Assembly: GCA_963575645.1 (NCBI GenBank)
Contig: OY754466.1
Location: 46,780,001-46,844,000 of the forward strand
Reading direction: 5' to 3'
DNA: 64,000 nt
Source: Xanthostigma xanthostigma
Taxonomy: Eukaryota > Arthropoda > Insecta > Raphidioptera > Raphidiidae
Part shown: positions 28,496-40,749 of the stretch, piece by piece
Numbering within the stretch: the first letter of the stretch is position 1
How the letters are laid out: each line of letters opens with the position of its first letter
Notes under the pieces: model-generated
What the model saw: only the letters and a program-made list of their open reading frames with translations
What the model was told of the DNA's origin: nothing
Database searches by the model: none
Position numbers and translations under genes: made by a program

Positions 28496-29224
28496 TTTTA
28501 AAAATAAATTTTCATTTCACGGTTTTACCCTATATCATAAGTCAAGTATGTGTTGCGAAATGAGACGAAGCGATCTTGGAGCGAGACATCGCAATAAAAG
28601 TGTACGCCTACAGTATGCGTTTTGGCTACCTCGTCTCTCACCGCCGGACCCCTGTAAAACTTGAAGAAAGTGATCCAACAGCGTTAAAACGGCTAATAAT
28701 ACTGTTATATGTTATTTAAAATAATAATTGTGTATTTCCAATGAATATTTTGCACATCGAGTTATCGTACTCTAACCCCGAGAAATAAATCAACGGAATA
28801 AATAACTAATTAGGCTCTATGAATACGGGCCTAAGAGTGTGGTCACTTTAACATGAAACATAACTGAAAGGCAACATACGTTATTGTGAATGCCGGTTTA
28901 GCACGTACGTTTTCTTAGCATTTTGTTTTACGTTATGTTATTGTCTTATTGTACCTGTGCATAAACATACAATTTTTAAAGCGCAGACATCGGTATTATT
29001 TCTCCGTCACGTACGAGTCATGACGACGTTTTTACGTGATCAGTTGGTGTGCAGAGCTTTCGTTGTTTTGACGCAGAGAAAAATAAACAGTCACACCCAA
29101 GGCTACTAGATTGCAGAGGCTGCTTCGTTCCTTTGGATAGTAGTCGTGAGATGACGTCTTACGGCGGACCTATAAAGACCACTTTCGCCTACCATTACAC
29201 ACGCTGACGCTTTTACAGAAGCAT
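28496..29224. other. Non-coding, nothing recognised
   Basis: No gene supported. Confidence 0.45.
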
Positions 29225-29520
29225 GTTAATTATATAGACCCTAAAATTTTTAACATTTTACCTACAAAAATAAAAAATATACAAAGACGAAGGCAATTAG
29301 AAACCGCATTAAAACAACTTTTACTGACAAACTAATTTTATTCAGTAGATGAGTTTTTTAATTTCTTTTAAAGTGTTATCTACTTGTTCTTTTATTTATT
29401 TATTTATTTGTTATACTGTTATTATTCTATTATATTGTAATTATTTTAGTCAATACTGCATGACTGTGGCTACACAGTACCTCCTCTGTCATTGCCAAAA
29501 ATAAATATTATTATTGACTG
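29225..29520 (+). mobile_element. 5'-truncated non-LTR retrotransposon 3' end
   Basis: From 29240 a frame reads PKIFNILPTKIKNI...QLETALKQLLLTN and stops at 29333. After the stop the sequence still spells FYSVDEFF. This is the typical C-terminus of insect Jockey/RTE-like reverse transcriptase proteins. A tail with CTGTGGCTACACAGTACC and an (ATT)n-type end follows. Only the last 3-4 percent of the protein remains. Confidence 0.6.
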
Positions 29521-30416
29521 CGTAGCCACGGCTGCTTATAAACTTTAATGTTTTTTTATTTTTGTATAATTTTTTTACTGGTTTTTTTAAATAAACAAAA
29601 CTTTAACGACAGTATTTAACAAACGTCCATCACATTAAAAGACAGAATATTGGCGTTGTTGGCAATAAATTGAATTTTTAAAGTAAGAGATTTGCGTAGT
29701 CCTATTTAAATATAAATTGTAACACACGTATATTAATTGGTATCAAAGTAAATTATTGAAAACTTGAATTAATAAGTTCGTTACAAAAAAAAAATTGTCA
29801 TGGCTAACTGTTTTTGAAAACAAAAGCCAATAAAATCTATAATAAAAAAAAATAAAATTCGTTACAAAATAATAATAAAAAATATATGAAAATGTATGAA
29901 TAATTGAATCGTTCAGTAAACGAGTTAAAACTGCTCGTTCCGACGACGCGTCTTGACTCCACTGTCTGACTTGCGTCCAACGCCTCACATATCTCCTTCT
30001 TCCCTGTGGGAACACCAGTAGCGGCGTGCGTTTTGTGATGTTTTGTTATATAGGTTATAAAAATATGCTCACGTTATTATAGCGGTTACTCTGATCGGTC
30101 AAATGAAACGAGGCAACCTCTGTAATCTCTAAATCTTGTGTAACACCTATCACAAAACGCACGTATCTAAACTATATAATGTTGGTACACCTTGCTACCA
30201 TTTTAACACGTGTTTCTCACGTTTGGAAACTTGCCGAGGGCCTTGTATTTGCAGGTTCAATGTGCAACCTTTTTCTCTACAATATTCATATGTTAAAAAA
30301 ATCTAAAAAACACGGTTATAACAATCCACTAAAAAGTAGAAATAGTATATTGCACCACAAGGGTCGAAAGTGTGATATTCTTGCCCTGAGCGAAGCTTGA
30401 ACTATTAGGCAAAACG
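29521..30416. other. Non-coding, a possible short TIR pair only
   Basis: GTGCGTTTTGTGATG at about 30023 and its inverse near 30150 could bound a 140-bp fold-back element. Otherwise nothing. Confidence 0.35.
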
Positions 30417-31106
30417 CGGCGAGGAGTTTTGGGTGATTTTATAACGATTGAATATTGGAAAAGTTATATGGTTTTATACGTTTGTCTATAAAATTGGTAT
30501 CGCTAAAGAAATCGTTATAAAATCGGTAAGAATCAATTTTTTCCAAAAATTCCAACGGGATACTAAATTTGAATAGATTTGTGATTTTTCTGGCTTGGTC
30601 CGACCAGCGAAACCCGTTTGTGAAAAAAATGGCGCAATTTGCAATTAAGGAAAACAAAAAAAAGTGATCGTTAATTACTCGAGAAGTAATTGACCGATGA
30701 CGCTAAATTATTATTCATGCATGTTTGGGTCAACATTATAGACATCATTTTCGAAAATTTTCAGCCATTTATGTGCGGTCATTTCTTTTTAACTTTCGGG
30801 GCTATTTGCAAGTTAACAATTGCACTTAGCGACCTCTGTCAGTGCTAATTTGTTAGGAAATTTCATAAGGACCAACTTTCTCAATGCATATGCTATACTA
30901 AAAGTCAAGAGGAACGGAGATATTAAAGGAAATAGAGAAAAAAGCACTATTTTCGTCACTAATTGTCAATCATAAAATCAAGCACACCAACAATTTGTAA
31001 GCAAACTTAGGGGTTGAACTACACCCTAAAACGAAGCGATTCCAACAATAATCTCGCCTGTGCCCGAAAAATGCACTTTTTAATGTTTTTACCTCCTCGC
31101 CGTCTA
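30417..31106. mobile_element. Possible TIR element (GGCGAGGAG ends)
   Basis: GCGGCGAGGAGTTTTGGG at the left and the inverse CTCCTCGCCG at 31087-31098 bound about 690 bp without coding. No target duplication confirmed. Confidence 0.3.
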
Positions 31107-31431
31107 GTCTATGTAATGATCCAACATTCTGTATATTAGAAAGTAGAGTGTTCTGTTGAGAGCTTTCCGATCAACACACAAAATATACAAAACGTCGTTT
31201 TGTGTAGTTGGCACCCTTGCAACAGCTTTATATGTCAATTTGTATAAGCGTGTCCTAACCTCTCATATCCACTTACATAACCGCTAGCTTGCCACGTAGG
31301 TACATATGATATTCGCGTTTGATTTGTTTTCACGTCCTGTAAATAATTCAGCCGCAGCGTTGCCAATCTTTGCAAATACTTTGTTCCTATAGATTAATGA
31401 ATCCACAATCTATCTCCAACTAATTTAAAGC

Positions 31432-31680
31432 TTAGTTAAAGTAAAACTTCTTTACGCGCGCTTGACTTGGAGAGTAAGCTGCCTTTACGAAAAGTGTGAT
31501 CGGGCGTTCGCGAACGGTGATTGTGTGATCGGGCGAGGCGATCGGAAGTTGAGAGGGAGATATAAGTTAGTGAAGATAGAAAGAGAGAGAGAGTTACGTT
31601 TCGTATATTACTGTAGGGGCAAGAGAGAGAGGTGCGCGCGCACATTTTCTTTCTCGTACTAGTTGTTGGCTTCGTAGCGT
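31432..31680. mobile_element. Fragment of the GTAAAACTTCTTTA family
   Basis: AAGTAAAACTTCTTTACGCG, then CTTGACTTGGAGAGTAAGC and the GA-rich GGGAGATATAAGTTAGTG block match 52202-52390 and the ends of 50315-50518. The right end was not found. Confidence 0.5.
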
Positions 31681-31920
31681 CATATGCAGCGTATCCTTTT
31701 TCCTTGTCTATTTTCTCCCCATCCAAAATCTTAGCTCATAATTTTAGAAAATTATATTTTCTATATTTATCCACTGTTTAATGTTAGGAAAGAACAATCA
31801 ACGTTAAAATTTAACGGCCACTGGTAGCTCACAAAACTCGTGTGCGTTCCGTGTGGCCGACTTTCTGGCGTTCAGGCGCTGTTCTGCGCTCCGAAGCAGC
31901 ACACGAACGTCATCATCATG

Positions 31921-32584
31921 CCCCCGGTGTACATCGTGCAACTCTTTACCCAGAAGTTATAGCCTGTTATTTTAGACCGACTTTGAGCTGTATTTACCGT
32001 CAGAACAGTAATACAAATAAACGCTAAGATCTATCCTCGACAGTGAGTGCCATGCATGAACTGAATGTATGCAGACGTGAAATAAATGAAATTTTGTAAC
32101 GTATTTCTCAATATATCTGCAATTATACCCAAAATTTCAGAACTGTTTACAATATGTTTCTATGATGTATGACAAGCTGTACTACAGTAGAAGTTTTGGT
32201 ACATTTGACGTTGCTTAATACTTATACTGTCTTGTATTTTATTGCGGTTAAGCCCCCGGTGTACATCGTGCAACTCTTTACCCAGAAGTTATAGCCTGTT
32301 ATTTTAGACCGACTTTGAGCTGTATTTACCGTCAGAACAGTAATACAAATAAACGCTAAGATCTATCCTCGACAGTGAGTGCCATGCATGAACTGAATGT
32401 ATGCAGACGTGAAATAAATGAAATTTTGTAACGTATTTCTCAATATATCTGCAGTTATACCCAAAATTTCAGAACTGTTTACAATATGTTTCTATGATGT
32501 ATGACAAGCTGTACTACAGTAGAAGTTTTGGTACATTTGACGTTGCTTAATACTTATACTGTCTTGTATTTTATTGCGGTTAAA
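31921..32584. repeat. Near-perfect 332-bp tandem duplication
   Basis: Units 31921-32252 and 32253-32584 both start CCCCCGGTGTACATCG. By eye they differ at one base (CTGCAATTATAC versus CTGCAGTTATAC), so the event is very recent. No coding sequence. Confidence 0.95.
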
Positions 32585-33469
32585 GGACGTACTTTTGTCT
32601 ACGATTGTATCTCTGAAACATCCTTAAATCACCTGATGTGTCTTTTGCCCTCTGCAGTTATTCAAAGATTTAATGCGCACTTTTGATACGCATCTGTGTT
32701 TAGCAGCAATGTAATCATATCCTGTTCGGCGTATTATAATAATTCATTATCATTCCGCGAACTCAAGTACTGTGTAATCAAGTCATTGTGTGAAGATAAA
32801 CAAAAGGTTTGTTCCTTTAAACAAAATTCTGATAAATTTCACCGTGGCACTAGATAACAGGTGATTTTGGGCTTTGGCATTGCAGGAAACACTGGTGTAA
32901 AATTATTTTGATATAGACAAAGACAGAAGTTGTAGACGCTCAACAACTAAGTTCATTCATGTATGATCCATGGTAAATTATTGAAGGCGATCGGTAGAGA
33001 GTTACTGTGCTCATTTTTTACATTATTGTCATCAAAATAAAATAAGACACCTTGATATTATGAATGATAAAACTATACGTTTTTTTTGTGACTTTTCACT
33101 AATGATTTTTAAAGGTCCTGAAGAAAGCAAGAAATATTGCCGAAACGTTGACCAATAAATAATGTTCTAGTGAATAAAAATTGTTTTAATATTAAAGCCT
33201 TGTATCCCGTATATAGTTTTATCATATTCTTATCATCATGGTACTTATTAACACAAATGGAAATTTTTGCTTTTCATTTTGCCACGGAGAGATGTTACTG
33301 TGCAAATTTTTATCTATTACCATTATCATCAAAGTACCTACTAAATAAATGTTTTTTTTTATTTTTTACAAAAACTGGCAAATGTTATTTAAAAAAATGG
33401 ATATAAAGAAACATAATGCTAATTATTTTTAAAAGTCTTGAAGAATGTTAAAATGTTCTTCATTTAAGA
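32585..33469. other. Non-coding; one hammerhead-like half motif
   Basis: No gene. CTGAAGA at 33118-33124 and GAAAC at 33142-33146 enclose the stem GCAA/TTGC (see findings). Confidence 0.45.
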
Positions 33470-33971
33470 ATAGGTCATATGCATGAGACTCCAAATTGGT
33501 TTAAATTTTTATTTTGAAATATATTTTATTTCCTGATCATATCGTAATGGTTATTTTATTAATCTAATCACTGAAAAAAATACAAATAATAAAATAGAAA
33601 CGTAGAAAATACGCGCTATTTTCGAATTTTCAAAACGCAGCGTGACGTCAGAGTATATATCAATAACAGTTTCCATGGCGACTGGGTCGTCTCACAGTAA
33701 GATTACGTCAGTATTTAGAGAAAACAACAAATAAACTTCATTTAGAACATTGACAATTTGACATCAAAGTTGACATGCATCATATATCGTGACGTCACAT
33801 GAGCCCGCCAACATGGCCGATTGTTTAAACTGTCTATTTTTGAATGTGAAATTTCATATTTTTTTTCTTGTGATAATATTACATTTTTAAATGATTATCA
33901 ATTTTTTTCCGTATTATGGTTGACTAAATAATCTATTAAAAATATAAAAAAAATACATGCATATGACCTAT
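33470..33971. mobile_element. MITE with 16-bp terminal inverted repeats
   Basis: ATAGGTCATATGCATG at the left end and its exact inverse CATGCATATGACCTAT at the right. 502 bp, AT-rich, non-coding. The target duplication is unclear. Confidence 0.75.
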
Positions 33972-35189
33972 TTAGCAAATCAATTTTGTTATTCTTTTGT
34001 CTTTATAAACCGTTCTTCTAAGGTGAATAAACTTCAGATGTTTTAAGAAAGTTAATTAAATTTGTAATATTTTCAATCGTCGTCGGCTGTTTGCATTGAA
34101 CAAACCTATTATGCATTTCTCTGCATACTCAAATGTTGCCCTTCCCGCAACAACACCTATAGCTTTATAGTTTTTGATTACAGGAAATGCAATAAAATTG
34201 CATTACTTACGTCTATTTCTGTGATATGGCTAACCTTTTAGTGCCAATACACAATGCCTAGTAGTTATAATTTATGATGAGGGCTCCCCATATACTTTTA
34301 TTCTATACTGAGCATAGGAATAAAATCGCAATCGAACCATTAGGGTGCAAACATATACTTCTGTCTTTTTTTACGCCGTAAGCACTGGCGTATCCAGAAG
34401 AGCAAAATAAGCACGGGGGACCCGGCTTGAGAAATTTCTAATTTGCCCCCTCCTGGGCCAAAAGCTGGGTACGCCCATGATAACGTCATAGAAGAAGACA
34501 AAGTTTTTGAAACAGAGATACTTTATTCAGATTGAATGCAAGTACATCAACCAATCGTATCATCGGAGAAATCAGGGAATTACATCGAAGAAAGAGACGC
34601 GGATATTTTTTCGATACGCTTTGTTGCGTTCACTCACCGCATATTGAGTAGATAGGCAATGATTCATATAGTTAATTAATAGATATATGGGGCTCCCCGA
34701 TTCAGTGGTGCCAACCCATCGGCCATCCATGTTCGAGCGAATTGCAACTATGTGTTCCCCGGTTACTCTTACAAAAAATGTCATTCTATTAGTCTGTTAT
34801 TATTGGAAGTTTTAAATGTTATTCAAAAAGTGACTTTAAAGTTCTGAGTTTAAGTTTGCAATTTGTTGTTAATAAATTCGACCCTGGTTTTAAACTTTGA
34901 AAACTTGTCTTAATTTTTTAACCAGATACCAGACAAACGATTAAACAATATTGATTATTTGCTAATTTCTTTGATGGTCAACTTTTCAACATCAATAATA
35001 TTATTATTTTCCATTTAAAGTCCGTAGTATTTATTTTCAATAATTATGAATAATGGGAATGCGGACACATAGGTATATAATTCTTTCCTTTATTGCTAAC
35101 GTTTCCATTATTGTTATTATTATATTGTATCTTCTGCATGTTGAAATGTGGTCCATGAAACAATTGAGCAAATAATTATTAGAAAATTC
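33972..35189. other. Non-coding, nothing recognised
   Basis: No supported gene. A 70-codon minus frame (34784-34572) has no features. Confidence 0.45.
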
Positions 35190-35500
35190 AAACCTGATGG
35201 CAAAGGATCAAAACACTGAAGGTTTTTTTATTGCATTTTGTTGTCTGACGTTTCAGCAAACTTTATGCCATCTTCGGAGAATCAATGCTGTCTGTTTTCT
35301 CAGTATTGTTGTTATGTAAAAAATAAATTAAAATAATCAACGGGTATTATAATTACTATTTTTCTTGAAAAAACGACTGATTTTTACAATAAAAAAACCT
35401 TCAATACTTATTTGCTTAGTTCATTGATCCTATGCCACCAGGTTTCATTCTTTAATCTTCCAATATTTAAACAGGATCATCATCACTCTAAATTAGTTAT
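35190..35500 (-). mobile_element. Family P2 element, opposite orientation
   Basis: Its inverse matches 23215-23370, including TGATGATGATCCTGTTTAAA, GGTGGCATAGGATC and GAAACGTC blocks. Shorter in the middle than the 23-kb copy. Confidence 0.65.
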
Positions 35501-36292
35501 TTTTCACAAACGATTACTGTTATTTTTCACAAATGATTACTGTTATTTTTTTTGTTTTGTATACTGCTAACCGAAAGTTCAATGCTTGTGCTCGAATGAA
35601 ATTTAATATTATTTTTTAAATGACATCGCGCACACTTGTCAAGCATAAGCCTGCACGACCTGCACTGCACGGAGCGCAAAATAGCCTGTTCGTGAAGGTA
35701 TCCATGTTATTAAATGCAGTAGCGCACATTAAATTTGACTGAAGTGGCTATTTTTAGAATTTATTATTTAATCGAGTTAAGAGTTGAAAAAAAAAATTAA
35801 GAGAATTGAGTTCCTGCCGCCGTGTAGTAAAAAGTATGTTTCCGGTTTTCATTTCGTGGCGGAAGTTGTATTGTTTTTCATATATACTTTACTTAACACT
35901 TAAATTTTATGTTCTCTCAATTTTCTAGCTGTAATAAAATTTCATATTTAATTTATGTTATGTATCGCTGAAACTAAATTACAGTAATAAGATTTTCAGT
36001 CTCATTTACATTTCCTAATTTGCAGACATTTCAAATTACTAAAAATACAGTCTAGTTTCCATTGGCCGGATATCCTGTTTCAAATTTTATAGACATTACC
36101 AGAAGTTGCTAAAACATCTCTTAGTATTATGTAACAATGTTAACGCACAACAAGTTTAACCAGACGAGTATTATGATTATAATAATATAGGCCCCTAAGT
36201 ATTGTGTTACGAAAATCAGTAGCGCACTATATATATTTTTTCGCGACAGCCCCAGAACGAGGATTATGTTTTTGAATGTATGTATTAGGGAG
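35501..36292. other. Non-coding; partial TIR-element copy at 35626-35740
   Basis: CGCGCACACTTGTCAAGCAT to GTTCGTGAAGGTATCCATG matches parts of 16793-17060. Otherwise nothing. Confidence 0.5.
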
Positions 36293-36880
36293 TTTTTTTT
36301 TCGGTCTCATTGGCTAATGTTTTAGCATTGGACCGAAAAAAATTCCGGCTTCGTAAACCAAACCTGTGAACGTCGCAAATCGAGTTTGTTTCCAATTTAA
36401 TTAACGTGGGTTTTTACTCAAACATGGATAGCTGGTGGAAATTTTTTTTTTTTTTGATAGCAGCATTTTGTGGAGAATTAAATTTTCCACAAAAAAGGTC
36501 CTAAGAAAAAAATTCGTGAGTTCATTATTTTTAAAAATATGTTCGCTTAAACATTAATTAATTAAATGAAATCAGATTTTTATGAGAATGTTTAAACGAA
36601 CGTATCTATGAAAATAATGAATTCACGGATTTAGTAGTAGAGGTCTTTTTTATAAGAAATTTAATTCTCTACAAAATGCTGATATCAAAAATTAAAAAAA
36701 AAATCTACTAGCTTATCCATGTTTTGAATAAAAACGTCGTTTTTCCCATGCTAAAATTAAATGGGAAACTCACTCGGTTTGCGCAGTTCAAAGGTTTGAT
36801 CTGGGAAGCTGAAATTTTGGAAGAGTTTTTTTGAGGTCCAATAACATTAGCCAATGGGATCGAAAAATTAAAAAAAAAAT
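36293..36880. mobile_element. Fold-back element with long inverted arms
   Basis: The left arm (TTTTTTCGGTCTCATTGGCT onward) and the right arm are complementary over most of about 260 bp each, with a short centre near 36560-36590. Arms are clearly diverged, so the copy is older than the one at 60.1 kb. Confidence 0.75.
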
Positions 36881-37486
36881 AGCATATTATAATATGTCTG
36901 TCTATTTCTTTTACACGTTCTGTAGCCTAAACATATTTTGTATTTTAACACTTGAGGTGTTGCTAAAATCGTCTTAATTGTAGGAGTGACATTTTATACT
37001 GTTTTAAATATGATGTCTGCGAATCAAAAAAAGAGGGGACATTTTGTTATTATAGCAATATAGGTATCAAATAAAAGCTATAAGTAAATAGCCAATTCAA
37101 AATATAAGTATTTAACACTTTTGTGCTACCATTTGACACAAATACAAAAAAAAAATGAAAAAAAGACAAATACCTATTGAATACGTAAAAATGACTAGGT
37201 CACTAAAAGGGAGAAAATAAAAATTAATTATTAAAAAAAAAACAAGGCCCGATTGCACAAAAATGAAACTAATAATAACAATAAACTAATAATACCAAAA
37301 AAATGTAAGTTAATAATAGATGCATTCATTTAATGAAGTAAGATATTGAATCATTAAATTGTGTGGGTTTATAAATTATAAAATTGACTATATGCCGTGA
37401 ATAGCTTTGTTTATATATAGGTAGTCGTAAGCCACTGCCTATATGGTTATGATCTGTACAAGCTTTGTACGCCAGTGCTTCCTAAG
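36881..37486. other. AT-rich non-coding, nothing recognised
   Basis: No open frame of note. Confidence 0.5.
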
Positions 37487-37911
37487 AAGGCCGCTGCACA
37501 CGAGGCTAGAAACGCTGCTAGAGTTCGGCTAGCCGGTAGGTTGGATACGAAGCTGGAAATGACGTCACTGCGGGCTGCCTTGCTAGCTCAGAAGATAGGT
37601 TTTAAAATTAGAACGGGGACTATTTTCCCTGCTAGATTTGTTGCTAGGTGTGAGCAAGAACCAATCATGAAGCAGTATCTAATTCACGTGGGCACTTGAA
37701 CACCCACATGGCGTCATTCTGCCAGACAACAGACACGTTTTGCTCTGTGTTTATATTCGAACTGTCACTGCGCGCGCACTAGATCTATCCACAAAACACG
37801 CTTGAAAAATAATCTGGTGTGAAGCGAGCACTTAACAGCAATCAAGAAAACCAGCGCTAGAAAACTAGTAGGCAAATCTAGCAAGAAATCTAGCCTCGTG
37901 TGCAATGGCCT
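37487..37911. mobile_element. MITE with AAGGCC...GCACACGAGGCTAG ends
   Basis: The left end GCTGCACACGAGGCTAGAAA pairs with the inverse of TCTAGCCTCGTGTGCAATGG at the right. About 425 bp. A fragment of the same end lies at 47780-47820. The 74-codon open frame inside is not a gene. Confidence 0.7.
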
Positions 37912-37912
37912 T

Positions 37913-38832
37913 TATACACGAAAAACACTTTTATTGCTACAAATACACTCTGACTGATTTACGCTGACGACCTGTGATAATTCACAATCTCTCTCTGACT
38001 GATCTATCAACGCACAGCTCAAACCACTAGACGAATTGGGCTGACAATTGGCACTCAGGCAGCTATTATGACGTAGACATCCGCTAAGAATAGATTTTTG
38101 AATTTTCAACCCTAAAAGGATGTAACGGGGGTTCAGAATTTGCATGGAGAAATCATATAAGATAGATGTATCAATTCTAAAATGCGCAGGGTTACTCCTG
38201 TCAACAAATAAATAAGCACGTGTTTTATGCTTTTTCAAAAAAAAACCCTTCAGAGGGTGATAAGAGGTCAATTATTATTATTATTATTATCATTATTCAC
38301 AGCACAATATTAGAAAGGTTAAAACATTTGTTTTAATTTGTGACAATAATTTTATATTTAAAAGAAACTAATAATTTTAAAACATTAACATTAACCAGTA
38401 TCCACATTAAAAATATATTAAAAAAAATAACAATTAACAAGTTGAGTGACACCATGTTCTCAATCCATCAACAACAATATACTGATAACAATATGTGACA
38501 GCATTTGAACACTCTGAAGATGATACAAAACGTATCGAAACGTTAGTATTAAATGCAAGTTTAAAAAAAAATCTCAGTATTGCTTCATTTTCGATCCTTA
38601 TGCCACGGAATTCTTTCCAAATACTCATCATTATTATTATTATTAAATAGTCCAGAAATCAGCATTGGTGTCATTTTCAAGGTTTGTCGAGACGTTGGTC
38701 ATCAATTGTCAATAGTCATCAATTTTGAAATTTATTACGAGGATCACTTCGAGAAAGGAGTAGCTATGCCAAATAATTGGAATGTGTCCGTGTTTCGTCT
38801 CAATCGCATGTGAAGCCGCGGGTAATGGCTAG
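37913..38832 (+). mobile_element. Helitron family H2, copy with nested insert
   Basis: It aligns with the inverse of 40750-41837 over CTGATCTATCAACGCACAGC, GACATCCGCTAAGAA and GAGAAATCATATAAGATAG. It ends GTGAAGCCGCGGGTAATGG and CTAG, then T (38829-38832). Interrupted by an insert at about 38275-38640. Confidence 0.8.
38275..38640 (+). mobile_element. Retroposon-like insert within Helitron
   Basis: The block between (ATT)n-like ends (38271-38293 and 38625-38646) is absent from the homologous Helitron at 40750. It contains CTGAAGA (38514-38520), the perfect stem GATAC/GTATC and GAAAC (38537-38541). Confidence 0.65.
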
Positions 38833-39118
38833 TTTTAAATATTCGGGAAACGAGTGAACGTAACCGCTAAACAGTTGACAAACGCTGTGTCGATCGTCGT
38901 CGGTGAGCGAAGGGTACATTGCAAGAGAGAGAGAGAACGAGAGATTCTGTGGAGGTATTGCGTCGACATATCGGGTGTACATTTCGTGGTCTTTCGTACC
39001 CTTGCGATGCTATTAGCGCTTCGCCCCAATTACCTCAATTTGTGGTGATGCGATAGATTTTAATAACCTTAACGAAAATAATACACCCTCCGTAAAACAT
39101 GTTATTTATATGCATACA

Positions 39119-39330
39119 CTAGCCATTACCCGCGGCTTCGCTCTCTTTAAAGCATGTCTAAAGAGTACGCGAGAGAGAGCAGTCAAAGTGTCTGCAATTA
39201 AGAGAGAGAACAGTTCCTTATCTCTATGGTAACTAATGATGCAGAGAACACGAGCACGCAGAAGTACCGCACTTGTCGACACATTTACCTATGAGCAGCC
39301 TAGAAGGACACTTCGCCTGCTACCACATCG
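39119..39330 (-). mobile_element. Helitron 3' end (inverted)
   Basis: Read on the minus strand, GCGAAGCCGCGGGTAATGG is followed by CTAG and T, ending at 39119. Extent to the right is uncertain. Confidence 0.55.
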
Positions 39331-39571
39331 CCTTTGATAATGTCTACCGCAGTTGTAGACGAAACGTCAGGTAGGAATACCTATGGACCACGGCATACAA
39401 GCCCGGAAATCAAGAAGAATGGACACTTTATTTCAAAATAATTTTAAAAGTCTACAAATTACTGATAACATCGAGGCTCTCAAATTACACACATTTTTTA
39501 ATCCTTTTCCATAACAAATGGGAATCATAAAACTATGGTATGCGCATTAAAATACAGAACACCGTCTATAA
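39331..39571. other. Non-coding with GTCTAC/GTAGAC-GAAAC hairpin
   Basis: The hairpin at 39342-39365 resembles the half motifs of the retroposons (see findings). Otherwise nothing. Confidence 0.4.
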
Positions 39572-39838
39572 CAAGCCCAGGCAAATCCGGCCCGCAGTAG
39601 TTTTTTCTCCGGCCCGCGCAGCATTTTATAAATGATTATTAAAAGCAAAAATATTACTGTTTGTCAATATAAATTGGCGCATAAAAAGAATTTTAGAAAA
39701 ATAGTAAATAGTGTTTAAAAACTTGAATTTGTTGTTTCAAAAAGGCTATACTTAAAGCTAGAAAAAGAAAATGTTTGGCCCGCGTTCGAATTTTCATCCG
39801 CAATGTGGCCCGACGATCAAAAGATTTGCCCACCCCTG
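39572..39838. mobile_element. Short hAT element with 8-bp target duplication
   Basis: The ends are CAAGCCCAGGCAAATC and, inverted, CAGGGGTGGGCAAATC. The flanks gtctataa and gtctatga agree at 7 of 8 positions. 267 bp, with CCGGCCCGC blocks inside. Confidence 0.85.
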
Positions 39839-40236
39839 GTCTATGACAAAATAATAGATGATATTTTATGTATAAAGTATTTTTACATTTTGTAATGTAA
39901 TAATAATAATTTGTTATAATAGTCAATTTTTTTAACTTCACGCCGGAGTAATCAAAAAACGATATATTTAACAGGAAAGAAAGAGATAGATGGATAAGTT
40001 TTTTAAAAGGGTGGGTAAGTGTTATGTGTTGGGTGAGTACTCTTGTTTCACCTCTTACACGCTGAAATATTGAATTAATGTGGCGTAAATAGAAAAAGAT
40101 GGTCGCAAGACGGTGCCATATTGAAAGGCACTTCCACTGCCACATAGGTCGCGGTGAATTTATCAACGAATATAATAATTGCAATGAGTACAGATGGACT
40201 ACACGATACAGTGGCTATATCTGATAACCTAGCGGT
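39839..40236. other. Non-coding, nothing recognised
   Basis: A 163-codon minus frame (40184-39693) runs through the hAT element and is not a gene. Confidence 0.5.
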
Positions 40237-40388
40237 CGTACCGTGCTGTATGCGAGACTTCTCATAATTGTATTTTAATAATTGTTCGAGTATACTGCTG
40301 TATAAACGCACCGTACCGTGCTGTATGCGAGAATTCTCATAATTGTATTTTAATCATTGTTCGAGTATACTGCTGTATAAATGCACCG
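40237..40388. repeat. Tandem duplication, 75-bp period
   Basis: CGTACCGTGCTGTATGCGAG recurs at 40237 and 40312 and the following about 70 bp are nearly identical. Two units. Confidence 0.9.
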
Positions 40389-40749
40389 TTAGCGGGCGCT
40401 TGTTTTGTATTAGAACTGTTACTGTGTGCGTGCACGTTGTTACAGCTTGTGTTGTATAGTATAGAATGTATTATACAATTTTTTTTTTCATTATTTGTTG
40501 TTATAGCGGCAATAGAAATACACATTCTGTGAAAATTTCAACTCTACCTATTACAGTTCATGAGATACAGCATCCTGACAGACAGACGGACGGACAACGG
40601 AAATTAGTAGTAATAGGATCCTGTTGGACACCCATCGGGTACAGAACCCTAACAACATGTAGGTACGTGGACTGCGTCGCGGTCAAACATGGGCTCTGCG
40701 TGGGCTGTTCATGGGCTATGATCAATATTCGGCCGACTTTATATCTCTA

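Noticed and set aside
37475..37699. 74-codon Ala/Arg-rich frame
   Set aside because: Lies within a MITE; its start overlaps the terminal inverted repeat.
39693..40184. 163-codon minus frame
   Set aside because: Runs through the hAT element 39572-39838 and AT-rich flank with no features.
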